A stretch of DNA of 64,000 nt. It comes from Holophagaceae bacterium (GTDB taxonomy: Bacteria > Acidobacteriota > Holophagae > Holophagales > Holophagaceae). A program made the position numbers and the translations under genes. Below, piece after piece: positions 1 to 8,492 of the stretch. Below the pieces are notes generated by a model that worked only from the letters and a program-made list of their open reading frames with translations, had not been told where the DNA came from and searched no databases. Every line of letters begins with the position of its first letter. Positions within the stretch are counted from its first letter, which is position 1. Where the stretch lies: contig JALRCU010000032.1 in the NCBI GenBank assembly GCA_023257195.1, positions 45,545 through 109,544 on the forward strand, written 5' to 3'.

Positions 1-83
1 AACATAGAGGCAATTAAGAAATAAGGAAGTGGTCAACTGCGAAAAAAGTTTTTATAGTAATTTGGCTTCGGGAGGTACCTAAA

Positions 84-1106
84 GTGGACAAAAAAAAACT
101 TACGGAGTATCTAGTTTATGGCGTGATCTTGGGGTCGGTTCTATTCTCTCGGTCAAGTGGTCCAACCTTCGAGACTTATCACACCTCAAATGAAACTATT
201 AAACAGGGGGGTGTGAAATATGTCGAGATCACTACGCCTAAAGGTAAGTTCCAGGTTTACACGAAGCGTATTGGTAATAATCCCCGCATCAAAGTCCTCT
301 TACTCCATGGGGGGCCCGGAGGCGATCATCAATTTTTTCTTCCTCTAGAAAGTTACCTCCCTAAAGAAGGCATCGAATTCATATATTACGATCAACTGGG
401 GAGTGGTAAATCTGATCGACCCACTGATCTTTCCCTTTGGGATCTGCCGCGATTTGTCGAGGAAGTCGAGCAAGTACGAATAGCCTTAGGGCTGGATAGT
501 TCTAATTTTTATCTTTTAGGTCACTCTTGGGGTGGCATCTTGGCATCTGAGTACGCACTGAAGTACCAAAAGAATCTAAAAGGACTCATTATCTCCAATA
601 TGATGATGAGTATTCCCGATTACGTTAAGTATGCTAACGAGGTTTTAGGACCCCAAATGCCTCCCGAGGTTCTTAAGCAAATTAAAGATTATGAAAGGCG
701 CAAAGACTTTGAGAATCCAAAGTATATGGCGCTCGTGATGGAACATTATTATACAAAGCATCTCTATCGAGCTCCCATCCAAGAATGGCCTGGTATTTTG
801 CTCCGTATCTTTAACGAAATTAACCGCCAAATCTATGTTCATATGCAGGGACCGTCAGAGTTTGGCGTTCCCCCTGAAGCTACTTTGTATAGCTGGGATC
901 GTAAAGCCGATCTTCCTAAGATCGCAGTTCCCACCCTTGTTATTGGATCTACGTATGACACGATGGATCCTCAACATATGGAGTGGGTATCTAAGCAGGT
1001 CCAAAAAGGCTTTTATAAGCAGACCAATGGGGGTCATGCAGCGATGTGGGACGATCAAAAAGCATATGCCGATGCACTGATTTGGTATTTAAAACGCTCT
1101 CATTAA
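84..1106 (+). CDS. Alpha/beta hydrolase, proline iminopeptidase-like, exported or anchored
   Basis: A 340-residue alpha/beta-hydrolase of the proline iminopeptidase (S33) type, which removes N-terminal proline from peptides. It shows the oxyanion-region motif HGGPGG near residue 76, the nucleophile elbow GHSWGG near residue 146, a candidate acid in STYDTMDP and the catalytic His in NGGHAAMW near the C-terminus. The first ~20 residues are hydrophobic (YLVYGVILGSVLF) and look like an uncleaved anchor or signal sequence, which is unusual because most family members are cytoplasmic. The start is GTG, chosen because GGGAGGT lies about 7 bases upstream. It stands alone, with a tRNA-Val on the other strand downstream. 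The exact substrate is not certain. Confidence 0.85.
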   Translation: MDKKKLTEYLVYGVILGSVLFSRSSGPTFETYHTSNETIKQGGVKYVEITTPKGKFQVYTKRIGNNPRIKVLLLHGGPGGDHQFFLPLESYLPKEGIEFIYYDQLGSGKSDRPTDLSLWDLPRFVEEVEQVRIALGLDSSNFYLLGHSWGGILASEYALKYQKNLKGLIISNMMMSIPDYVKYANEVLGPQMPPEVLKQIKDYERRKDFENPKYMALVMEHYYTKHLYRAPIQEWPGILLRIFNEINRQIYVHMQGPSEFGVPPEATLYSWDRKADLPKIAVPTLVIGSTYDTMDPQHMEWVSKQVQKGFYKQTNGGHAAMWDDQKAYADALIWYLKRSH

Positions 1107-1159
1107 ATACTCAGGGAAAAACATACGCATCATTTAACCAAAGCGCACACGCAACGAAT

Positions 1160-1234
<75 letters not shown>

Positions 1235-1277
1235 AAACTCTATCCTATCCTGAATGCCACATGAATCCAAAAAGTCT

Positions 1278-4200
1278 TTAGAATTGATATCCTGCAGAAA
1301 CCAGTACGCCCCTTAATTCTGTCTGTATTTCAAGGGGGGTTCGGTATTGTTTAAGTAATCTCTTCCAGTCTTGGGCAAATTCAATCTTAATCGGAATCCC
1401 TATCTTGAAAATAAGACCCACACCCACGGTAGTTCTCCAGGAAGGAAATGGTGCGGGATCATTGGATGAACGAGGCCCGGGATTTAGTTTGGAATACACC
1501 TGACCTGAATCTAGGAAAATCTCTGCCCAAATATTTTGCCCCCAAATAGGAAAACGATATTCCATACTGGCAAAACCTAAAACTTCTCCGCCCGTGGGAA
1601 CGTATTGATAACTCCCTGCCAAGGGTTGTCCCTGGGTATCCCGTAACTGAACATTCACTATGGGGCCTAGCAAATCTGAACCTACACCCCGAACCGAGTT
1701 GGGTCCTCCGCCGTAAAAACGCTCCGAGAGAGGCAACTCGACAACTGAGGCCGTAGGTTTTGCAATCCCAAGTCGTCCGGACATCATAAAGACGCCATAC
1801 CGTGCTGCAAATCCAATGGGTACATTCCATTGTGCTCGAAGATCGATTTTTAAAAAACTGCTATCCCTACTCGTTCCCGTCATCTGGGTTGCTAAATCGA
1901 AACGTGACGAGAAATAGAAACCACGTGTTGGGTCGATGGGCCGATCACGCTGATCGATGGTAGCGATCAAATAGGGAGCTGAAATCGTATAAGTTTGCTT
2001 ATTGGTTCGAGCTACTTCTAAGAGAAAGTCTGCAAGATTAATTTGATAACTTTGGGGATTGAAATCGGTACGCTCAAATCGCTCTCCTAATCTCAATAGA
2101 AGATCGTCAATTCGCCATTCAAATTCTGAAGTAAAAATACGGCGACGAGCAAAGTATGCCGCTTGAGATTCCTCAATGTAGGCTCCTTGGTTTCTCCAGA
2201 TCACCTGATGATCAAACCAGTCCCTTATAAAGCCCGGAGAGGGATCTGTATAGCCTAGAGCATAACTATCAATGGATCGATTATTTTGTCCCTGGCCTGT
2301 TGGAAACCATTTTCTGAGAGTTGGGTTTCGCAAGGTATTATCTCCGGCGCGAATATCAAGATTTAGGGTACGTCCCTGGCCGTTAATATTATTTCTTTGA
2401 ATACCGCCGATCACATAATAGCCCTGGCTACGGTCATAACCGAGACCTGCCGTATAGTCCCAACGTCCTTTTTCCTCTAGATTAAGGAGGATATCTCCCC
2501 TCGACCAGGTCTCCTTTTGGGGATCAATCCTATCTAGGCTATCAAAATCAATTTGATCAAATGCATTGAGCAAAGAGAGATTGATTTGACTTGCTATAAA
2601 TTGTTGAGGATCTACAGGTGAGCCAGATTGGACTTTAAGTTGCTTTAAAACCGTACTCGCCTTAGTGATATCAAGGCCCCGAATGATGATTCGATTAATT
2701 GAATCAAAAGGCTGACTAGGAACAGAGAATTTTACTCGCTGATCCTCCACATCAACGATCACTTGAGGATTTTTAAAACCTGCCCGAGCAAGTTTAAATC
2801 GCAGGTCTTTTAGAACCTCAGATAAGATTGTTTGGGAAACAGGAATCGGTTTGTCAACATAGAGCGTTAGATTTATTTCCTTTTCTTTTCTAGCCGTGGC
2901 TTCATAGCGCCCTTTACGACCTTCCATTAAGGGTCGATCTGCGGTAACGAAATCTTCGTCAGTGGATTCATTCTTAATCAAAAGAGAGAGGGACGACTTA
3001 AGATAATCGGGGGTAAGGGGTAAACCTTTGGCAAAATCTAATTCAAATTGTTGGCTTTCCTGTTTTTTCCCCTCATCAATGATCCAAGATATATTCACCC
3101 TAGAGTTGGCACTATCAAGTTCTATCTGAGGAAATACCGTGATATCAACATAGCCCTGCGAATCATAGAAGCTGATGAGTTGGGACTGCAGTGTTTTAAT
3201 TTGCTCAAGAGGATTTTGGGGTTTCCTAGTTGGGATAGGTTCGACGAGAGAAGCCTCAAGGATATCTCTCGAGAAAGCGATATTGCCTCGATAACTTTGG
3301 CTCCCGATTCGAAAAAGTGAACCCTTTGTGACGTCAAGGCGCAGTTCTTGGCTTGGTCGATTTACTAGCCTTTCGTTTTTTTCCAACGTACCCACAACTT
3401 GTACCTGGAGGTAACCTTGATCCTTATAGTATTTTTCTAGTCTAAATTTAGCAACGTCCAATAAATCATTAATCGAAGCATTAAGAGTTGTTAATCCGAG
3501 GATCTCTTCAAGGGATTTCGTACCGACCCATGAGCCAAGGAGTTCTCCGCGATAAAAAATCACGGTTTGAGGCCCTAATTCAAATTGGATCTCTAATTGA
3601 CCGCGTTCATTGTATAAAAAACTGAAAGAGGACTGAAAGTAGCGCTCACTCAACAATAGCTTCTCAAGTTTTTGACTGAGGCGAGATTGAAGAGTTTCAG
3701 ACCAAAGATCTTTAGCATCTCGATCGTTAACTAAAGTTTCAATCTTTAGGAGGAGAGGATGTCCGTCAAGACCCTGGATCTTTATTTCATTAATTTGATT
3801 TGGTGCGCCCAGATCGAGATTCCAATCCACTTCAGTTAGAGTTCTGGAACGACTAAAAGATAATTGCATATTGGGATAGCCATGGTCAGCCCCAAATTTA
3901 ATTAGTTCTTGGCGCCTTTTTTCTAATTCCAGATCGCCGAGGGGTCGATCAATCGAAAGACGTCGAAATTCTTTTGCCAAGACAGGAGGTATATTTTGAG
4001 AACCCAGCCCTTGATGCCGGATAACCTTTGGCCAAGGATCTAAGGTAACTAGAAGGACTATTCCCGAGTCGATGAAGCTGTCATTTATTGAGACCTGACT
4101 AAAACGATCTGTCAACTTGATAGCACTGATATAAACATCTTTCTTCTCGGGATAGTAAATCTCATTAACCTTCAGGCCGGAAGCTAATAATGCGAGGCTT

Positions 4201-4340
4201 CGATCATCATTGGATCCTCCTGAAAATTGGATGGATACGATGGGGTGATGTATCGACTTCTCTTGCGAGAAAATTGCCGCTTGAGCCCCTAATTCAAAAA
4301 AGACAAGTAAAGGAATCGCGACTCTATAAACATATTTCAT
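1278..4340 (-). CDS. Omp85-family outer-membrane protein (BamA/TamA-like) with several POTRA domains
   Basis: A 1020-residue outer-membrane assembly protein. The N-terminus is a signal peptide (MKYVYRVAIPLLVFFELGAQA). Residues from about 30 to 620 form a series of POTRA-like repeats, and from about residue 630 the sequence becomes beta-barrel-like. The Omp85 loop-6 signature is present as SERFYGGGPNSVRGV, and the protein ends in GYQF with the C-terminal aromatic expected of barrel proteins. It is longer than the second Omp85 protein in the window (BamA near 62 kb), so it is probably a TamA-like or accessory paralogue rather than the essential BamA. It is divergent from ispG and has no obvious Shine-Dalgarno sequence. 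The exact client is unknown. Confidence 0.85.
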   Translation of the reverse strand: MKYVYRVAIPLLVFFELGAQAAIFSQEKSIHHPIVSIQFSGGSNDDRSLALLASGLKVNEIYYPEKKDVYISAIKLTDRFSQVSINDSFIDSGIVLLVTLDPWPKVIRHQGLGSQNIPPVLAKEFRRLSIDRPLGDLELEKRRQELIKFGADHGYPNMQLSFSRSRTLTEVDWNLDLGAPNQINEIKIQGLDGHPLLLKIETLVNDRDAKDLWSETLQSRLSQKLEKLLLSERYFQSSFSFLYNERGQLEIQFELGPQTVIFYRGELLGSWVGTKSLEEILGLTTLNASINDLLDVAKFRLEKYYKDQGYLQVQVVGTLEKNERLVNRPSQELRLDVTKGSLFRIGSQSYRGNIAFSRDILEASLVEPIPTRKPQNPLEQIKTLQSQLISFYDSQGYVDITVFPQIELDSANSRVNISWIIDEGKKQESQQFELDFAKGLPLTPDYLKSSLSLLIKNESTDEDFVTADRPLMEGRKGRYEATARKEKEINLTLYVDKPIPVSQTILSEVLKDLRFKLARAGFKNPQVIVDVEDQRVKFSVPSQPFDSINRIIIRGLDITKASTVLKQLKVQSGSPVDPQQFIASQINLSLLNAFDQIDFDSLDRIDPQKETWSRGDILLNLEEKGRWDYTAGLGYDRSQGYYVIGGIQRNNINGQGRTLNLDIRAGDNTLRNPTLRKWFPTGQGQNNRSIDSYALGYTDPSPGFIRDWFDHQVIWRNQGAYIEESQAAYFARRRIFTSEFEWRIDDLLLRLGERFERTDFNPQSYQINLADFLLEVARTNKQTYTISAPYLIATIDQRDRPIDPTRGFYFSSRFDLATQMTGTSRDSSFLKIDLRAQWNVPIGFAARYGVFMMSGRLGIAKPTASVVELPLSERFYGGGPNSVRGVGSDLLGPIVNVQLRDTQGQPLAGSYQYVPTGGEVLGFASMEYRFPIWGQNIWAEIFLDSGQVYSKLNPGPRSSNDPAPFPSWRTTVGVGLIFKIGIPIKIEFAQDWKRLLKQYRTPLEIQTELRGVLVSAGYQF

Positions 4341-4458
4341 AGTAGGGTCAGTTTACCAATAGGCTTAGGTCTAGTTCGGATAAACCTTGGAAGAGGGCTG
4401 GCCTGAATCCGTAAGCTTCAGGTCTAGTAAACTATAGTTCTGACTCACGAAGGTTACC

Positions 4459-5559
4459 ATGTCTCAACTTCATCCCCTTTCGCCTCGACGGAAAACTCGG
4501 TCCATTATGGTTGGGAAAGTCCCAGTGGGTGGAGATGCGCCTATCACCGTTCAAAGCATGACCAAAACAGACACACGAGATATCGAAGCCACGGTGGCGC
4601 AAATATACTCATATGCAGCGGCAGGTTGTGAAATTGTTCGCGTGAGTGTCCCCACCAAAAAAGCTGCCGATGCCTTTCCTGAAATTTGTGCACGCTCCCC
4701 TATTCCTGTGGTTGCTGATATTCATTTTGATTATCGATTAGCCTTGGCTGCTGCCGATGGCGGAGCGGCATGTCTCAGAATCAATCCTGGAAATATTGGT
4801 GGTCAAGATAGGGTACGTGCGGTTGTAGACAAAGCGGGAGAAAAAGGGCTCTCGATACGCATCGGTGTGAATGGAGGCTCTCTTGAGAAGGATTTGCTAG
4901 AACAATTTGGGACTGCAACCCCTGAGGCAATGGTAGAGAGCGCTCTTCGCCATCTAGAAATGCTAGAAAAAGAGGGATTTTATCAAACTAAAATTTCCCT
5001 GAAGGCAAGTGACGTCATTAGAACAGTCCAAGCCTACCGGCTTTTAGCCAAGCAGGTAGATTACCCTTTTCATCTTGGAATTACCGAGGCCGGAACTCCC
5101 TTTGGCGGAACTATTCGCTCTAGCATTGGTCTTGGTATTCTCCTTGGCGAGGGCATTGGAGATACTATTCGGGTCTCCTTGACGGGCGACGGAGAAGATG
5201 AATCCAAGATCGGACATGAAATGCTCCGCGCACTAGGTCTTCGGTCGGGGGGAATTCGAATGGTGAGTTGTCCTAGTTGTGGCCGTGTTCAGATCGATCT
5301 CCAAAGAGTAGCCAACGAAATAGAAAAAGGTCTCAAAGAAATTGATCACCAAGGTATCACCTATTGTGTGATGGGATGCGTAGTAAATGGTCCCGGAGAA
5401 TCTAAAGATGCTGATTTAGGAGTGGCTGGTGGAAACGGTGAAGGCCTTATTTATCGCCGAGGCGAACTAATCCGTAAAGTCAAAGAAGAAGATCTTGTAC
5501 CGGCTTTCCTGGAGGAAGCTCGTAAATTTAAAAAAGAGATGGATGCTGCAAAGATTTAA
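4459..5559 (+). CDS. ispG: 4-hydroxy-3-methylbut-2-enyl diphosphate synthase (flavodoxin/ferredoxin)
   Basis: A 366-residue IspG (GcpE) of the short bacterial type. It reductively converts methylerythritol cyclodiphosphate to HMBPP in the non-mevalonate isoprenoid pathway. The N-terminal TIM-barrel carries VQSMTKTDT and ADIHFDYRLA. The [4Fe-4S] ligands are visible as SCPSCGR near residue 270 and CVMGCVVNGPGE near residue 305. The ATG start follows GAAGG. yidD begins 27 bases downstream, so the two are probably co-transcribed. As an Fe-S enzyme it would depend on the Suf machinery encoded at 21-26.7 kb. Confidence 0.97.
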   Translation: MSQLHPLSPRRKTRSIMVGKVPVGGDAPITVQSMTKTDTRDIEATVAQIYSYAAAGCEIVRVSVPTKKAADAFPEICARSPIPVVADIHFDYRLALAAADGGAACLRINPGNIGGQDRVRAVVDKAGEKGLSIRIGVNGGSLEKDLLEQFGTATPEAMVESALRHLEMLEKEGFYQTKISLKASDVIRTVQAYRLLAKQVDYPFHLGITEAGTPFGGTIRSSIGLGILLGEGIGDTIRVSLTGDGEDESKIGHEMLRALGLRSGGIRMVSCPSCGRVQIDLQRVANEIEKGLKEIDHQGITYCVMGCVVNGPGESKDADLGVAGGNGEGLIYRRGELIRKVKEEDLVPAFLEEARKFKKEMDAAKI

Positions 5560-5586
5560 GGTTTTTTCCTGTTGAGGGTCTAAAGA

Positions 5587-5916
5587 ATGCTGTCCGACAT
5601 ACCTATACGGATTACCCAACATATCGAACTTTTTTTCCTTTTAGTCGTCTTTCTAGAGTCCCTCTTTCATCCCTCAAGGCAGCCCAGCGCTTGGCTGCTT
5701 AAAAAAGTAATCAAACTCTACCAACGAGTAGTTGCACCCCATGTCCCGACGCAATGTCGGTTCCAGCCCACTTGTTCTCATTATGGATATGGGTGCCTGG
5801 ATCGCTTTGGAAGCCTCTGGGGGATTTTATTAATTCTTATCCGGCTGCTTCGATGTCACCCCTTCTCCAAAGGTGGAGAAGATCCTATTCCTTCGACTAA
5901 CGATGGCCCTCGGTGA
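5587..5916 (+). CDS. yidD: Membrane protein insertion efficiency factor YidD
   Basis: A 109-residue YidD-family protein, which helps YidC insert inner-membrane proteins. The family core is clear: YQRVVAPHVPTQCRFQPTCSHYG, with two cysteines, then the RLLRCHPF motif near residue 90. It is longer than usual at the N-terminus (about 30 extra residues with a hydrophobic stretch FFLLVVFLESLF). A shorter start cannot be excluded. It follows ispG closely rather than sitting in the usual rpmH-rnpA-yidC cluster. Its last bases overlap a small possible gene on the opposite strand. Confidence 0.9.
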   Translation: MLSDIPIRITQHIELFFLLVVFLESLFHPSRQPSAWLLKKVIKLYQRVVAPHVPTQCRFQPTCSHYGYGCLDRFGSLWGILLILIRLLRCHPFSKGGEDPIPSTNDGPR

Positions 5917-6148
5917 TCGAAAAGCGATCCAAGTGTCCTCGCGCGTCGATTCGGAGAGATGAGCGATTTAATTTGAGTGAATGCTGAATCGTTTGCATAC
6001 AACTCAAAGGGGAAAGAGGGATATTTAATCGCTTCAGATCGTCAGCGGTGAACCAAACTAGGGAACTTTCATGCTTACGTTGTTGAAAATCATCTAATAC
6101 TTTTTTTAGAATATTTTGTGATGATAGGGGTCGGTGAATGGAGATCAT
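5897..6148 (-). CDS. Small hypothetical protein, 83 residues
   Basis: An open frame of 83 residues on the minus strand, tail-to-tail with yidD and overlapping its 3' end by 20 bases. I do not recognise the family. The protein is soluble-looking, mixed in charge and has no membrane segment. The stretch VWFTADDLKRLNIPLSPLS could be part of a small helix-turn-helix-like fold, but this is a guess. There is no clear Shine-Dalgarno sequence before the ATG. It is the only candidate gene in the roughly 300-base gap between yidD and plsC, so it may be a small real gene or a chance frame. Confidence 0.35.
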   Translation of the reverse strand: MISIHRPLSSQNILKKVLDDFQQRKHESSLVWFTADDLKRLNIPLSPLSCMQTIQHSLKLNRSSLRIDARGHLDRFSITEGHR

Positions 6149-6228
6149 AGACTTTAAGTTTGCCCAAACTGAGACATTTGGTAATAACCTTTTTGTGATC
6201 TCTCACAGTTGCTGATAGGGTGGGGAAT

Positions 6229-6972
6229 ATGAATTGGCGCTCCAATCCCCTCTACAGCTTGTTCCTGGCTATTTGGGGGGTTTTGGCCCTATTGGGTATC
6301 ATTATCTGTATTTTCTTATGTATGCCTTTCGTTGGGCGAATGCGGTCGTTCTGGTTTTGGGCCCCGAAGCTCTATAAGCTGATATTTATTCCAGGCGGGA
6401 TTAAAGTGGAGACATACGATCGTAACAAAATTCCAACCGAAATTTTGTCGGGAGTCCAACCTGCTATCTTTATGTCAAATCATGAAACTCAACTAGATCC
6501 TCCCCTGTATATTGGTGTTTGCCCCCCGGGTACAACAATAATCGTTAAAAGAGAGATTGGATGGATTCCTTTTTTAGGGTTTGCAGCTTGGGCGGCGAAT
6601 GCCATTTTTATTAATAGATCTAATTCGGATAAAGCTCGAGCCAGTATTGAAAAAGCAACGGTTCGAATTCGTAATGGACAATCCGTTTTCATGTACCCTG
6701 AGGGTACACGGACTCGGACCGGTAAGCTCATGCCCTTTAAAAAGGGAGGATTTGTAATGGCGATGAAATCTCAGGTCCCTATTGTTCCCTCATCGATGAC
6801 AGGGGGATTCCGAATTTTACCTCCGGGAAGTTTGAGAATACGGCCGGGAAAGATTATTGTTCGATTTGGTGATCCGATTTGGCCGAAAGATTTTCAAACC
6901 GCTGACGAACTAATGCAAGCGGTCCGACATCAAATCCAATCAATGATTGATCAGGATTTACCTAAACTCTAG
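6229..6972 (+). CDS. plsC: 1-acyl-sn-glycerol-3-phosphate acyltransferase
   Basis: A PlsC-family acyltransferase of about 247 residues that adds the second acyl chain to lysophosphatidic acid at the inner membrane. An N-terminal hydrophobic segment (residues ~8-35) anchors it. The catalytic NHxxxxD motif appears as NHETQLD near residue 84, the glycerol-phosphate-binding motif as YPEGTR near residue 155, and IVPSSMTGG follows. I chose the ATG at 6229 because AGGGTGG lies just upstream; a GTG at 6220 in the same frame would add three residues. It ends 6 bases before the end of a leftward crotonase-like gene. Confidence 0.93.
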   Translation: MNWRSNPLYSLFLAIWGVLALLGIIICIFLCMPFVGRMRSFWFWAPKLYKLIFIPGGIKVETYDRNKIPTEILSGVQPAIFMSNHETQLDPPLYIGVCPPGTTIIVKREIGWIPFLGFAAWAANAIFINRSNSDKARASIEKATVRIRNGQSVFMYPEGTRTRTGKLMPFKKGGFVMAMKSQVPIVPSSMTGGFRILPPGSLRIRPGKIIVRFGDPIWPKDFQTADELMQAVRHQIQSMIDQDLPKL

Positions 6973-6978
6973 CTTTTT

Positions 6979-7602
6979 CTAGGTGAGTTGGGATTGCCAT
7001 GCTCCAACAGTTGATTCAAGGTCCTTGAGATTTATTATCTTAGTGACAAGCCCTTTTTTAAAACACGTAGGCCCATCCCATACTTCAAGATTTTTGAACA
7101 ATGCTCGCGTCTCGGTAGGCCCAACTAATTCATGGATTCGATGGGTCCCACCAAAGCCCGTGATCAATCCGTGAAGGGCAGCGGGATGTTGGAGCCGGAG
7201 GGGCATGGTCGAACTCTCTATTGCCCATCGATCTTGTCCGTGAAGAGCTAAGTCGCAACCACCTCCCATTACTACGCCCGATAGTAGGGTTAAAGTTTTC
7301 CATCCTGTCCACAGAAGTTGCTCAGTGACGCGTTGGCCTAAAGCAGAAAAATCAAGAGCCGCTAAAGGTTCAAGACTCGAAACCTCATGAAGGTCAGCAC
7401 CTGTACAAAAATTGAAAATCCTTCCTCCCTGTAGATATCCGCTCAAAACTAAACCCTTACATCCCTCCCACTTGAGAACTTTCATGGTTCGATCTAGGTT
7501 GCGGAGAGTTAGTTCGGAAAGCCGGGGGAGTCCATCGATTGCTTCCATTTGAATCCAGGCCGATCGGCCTGACTTCAGTATTTTCAAATTAGTATGTGTC
7601 AA
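6979..7602 (-). CDS. Crotonase-fold (enoyl-CoA hydratase/isomerase-like) protein, short, active-site variant
   Basis: A 207-residue crotonase-fold protein, shorter than the usual ~260. The CoA oxyanion-hole region is recognisable (FNFCTGADLHEV, then GVVMGGGCDLAL). In enoyl-CoA hydratases the two catalytic acids are Glu in GGGCE and Glu in the QPE segment. Here the first is Asp (GGGCD) and the second appears to be Ala (LQHPAALHG). Hydratase activity is therefore doubtful and another acyl-CoA reaction is possible. The start is TTG overlapping the miaA stop (TTGA), which makes it the last gene of a purF-miaA operon. Confidence 0.75.
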   Translation of the reverse strand: MTHTNLKILKSGRSAWIQMEAIDGLPRLSELTLRNLDRTMKVLKWEGCKGLVLSGYLQGGRIFNFCTGADLHEVSSLEPLAALDFSALGQRVTEQLLWTGWKTLTLLSGVVMGGGCDLALHGQDRWAIESSTMPLRLQHPAALHGLITGFGGTHRIHELVGPTETRALFKNLEVWDGPTCFKKGLVTKIINLKDLESTVGAWQSQLT

Positions 7603-8483
7603 GAGAGGCCTAAATCTTGGATGAGGGACAGTGGATTAAAAGGAGGGGATTCGAGACGTAAAGCATTTTTTATTTGATGACGAAACCATGTGCTCTGCCT
7701 TTTTGCATACTGCTGAGTCTCGATCGTAATGAGATCTTGGGCTACGGCGAGGCTAGCTTCATCCATGAGCGTTTCATAGCCTAAAGGACGAAGACGGCGA
7801 ATATCAGATTCGTAACCTTGTGCCTTCAGGAAGGAAATCTCATCGAGCCAGCCGGAGGATATTTGTCGGTGTATCCGATGTTGAATGGAGTTTCGAATCA
7901 ACTCTCGGGGAGGATCTAAAATAATGACCTTCCACTCGGGAGGAACTTCCAAAGGGACTCCTCTCAACAATCGAGAAGGTAAGACTCCCGAAACTTCATA
8001 AAGAGCAAGGGCTCTTTCAATTCGAGCACGGTCGTTAGGGTGTATTTCCCGTGATCGATCGGGATCGATCGTGGCGAGTTCTTTATGGAGAATAGCTGAA
8101 CCCACCTGCTCTGTTCGTTCACGAAGGCGATTGATAACTGAAATCGGCACTTCGGGAAGCGGGCTAAACTGATTCCAAATTCCCCTGAGATAGAGTCCAG
8201 AACCAGTAACACATATGATTGCGGGATGATTTTTCATCCAAGCATTCACTGATGAGGCAAAATCCTTAGGATTCAAATGAATCGATAGAGGAAAACAGCC
8301 ATACCCCTTGTTCGACTGCCCGTCTAATTCCTCCGAAGTGGGCTGTCCTGTTCCAATTGCGAGGCCTTCTAGGGATTGAAAAGGATCTCCATTGATAATG
8401 GTGGCCCCTGTTAATTTTGCGAGGGCGGTAGCCAATCGGGTTTTGCCCGAAGCCGTGGGACCCACAACGGCAAGTTTCATCAT
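7599..8483 (-). CDS. miaA: tRNA dimethylallyltransferase
   Basis: A 294-residue MiaA that transfers a dimethylallyl group to A37 of tRNAs reading UNN codons. The P-loop GPTASGKT is at residues 8-15. The substrate-binding segment NGDPFQSLEGLAIGTGQP follows, then HPNDRARIERALALYEVSG near residue 165, and QYAKRQSTWFR near the C-terminus, all diagnostic. Two consecutive ATG codons are possible starts. It begins about 10 bases after purF and its stop overlaps the crotonase-like gene. Its substrate, dimethylallyl diphosphate, comes from the pathway that includes the nearby ispG. Confidence 0.95.
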   Translation of the reverse strand: MMKLAVVGPTASGKTRLATALAKLTGATIINGDPFQSLEGLAIGTGQPTSEELDGQSNKGYGCFPLSIHLNPKDFASSVNAWMKNHPAIICVTGSGLYLRGIWNQFSPLPEVPISVINRLRERTEQVGSAILHKELATIDPDRSREIHPNDRARIERALALYEVSGVLPSRLLRGVPLEVPPEWKVIILDPPRELIRNSIQHRIHRQISSGWLDEISFLKAQGYESDIRRLRPLGYETLMDEASLAVAQDLITIETQQYAKRQSTWFRHQIKNALRLESPPFNPLSLIQDLGLS

Positions 8484-8492
8484 TAATTCAAT

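Noticed and set aside
1459..1830. 123-codon frame inside the Omp85 gene
   Set aside because: Out-of-frame shadow of a well-supported outer-membrane protein gene, with no family features.
6194..6207. TGTGA-TCTC-TCACA as a CRP-like site before plsC
   Set aside because: The half-sites match CRP but the spacer is 4 bases rather than 6, so a CRP dimer would not fit.
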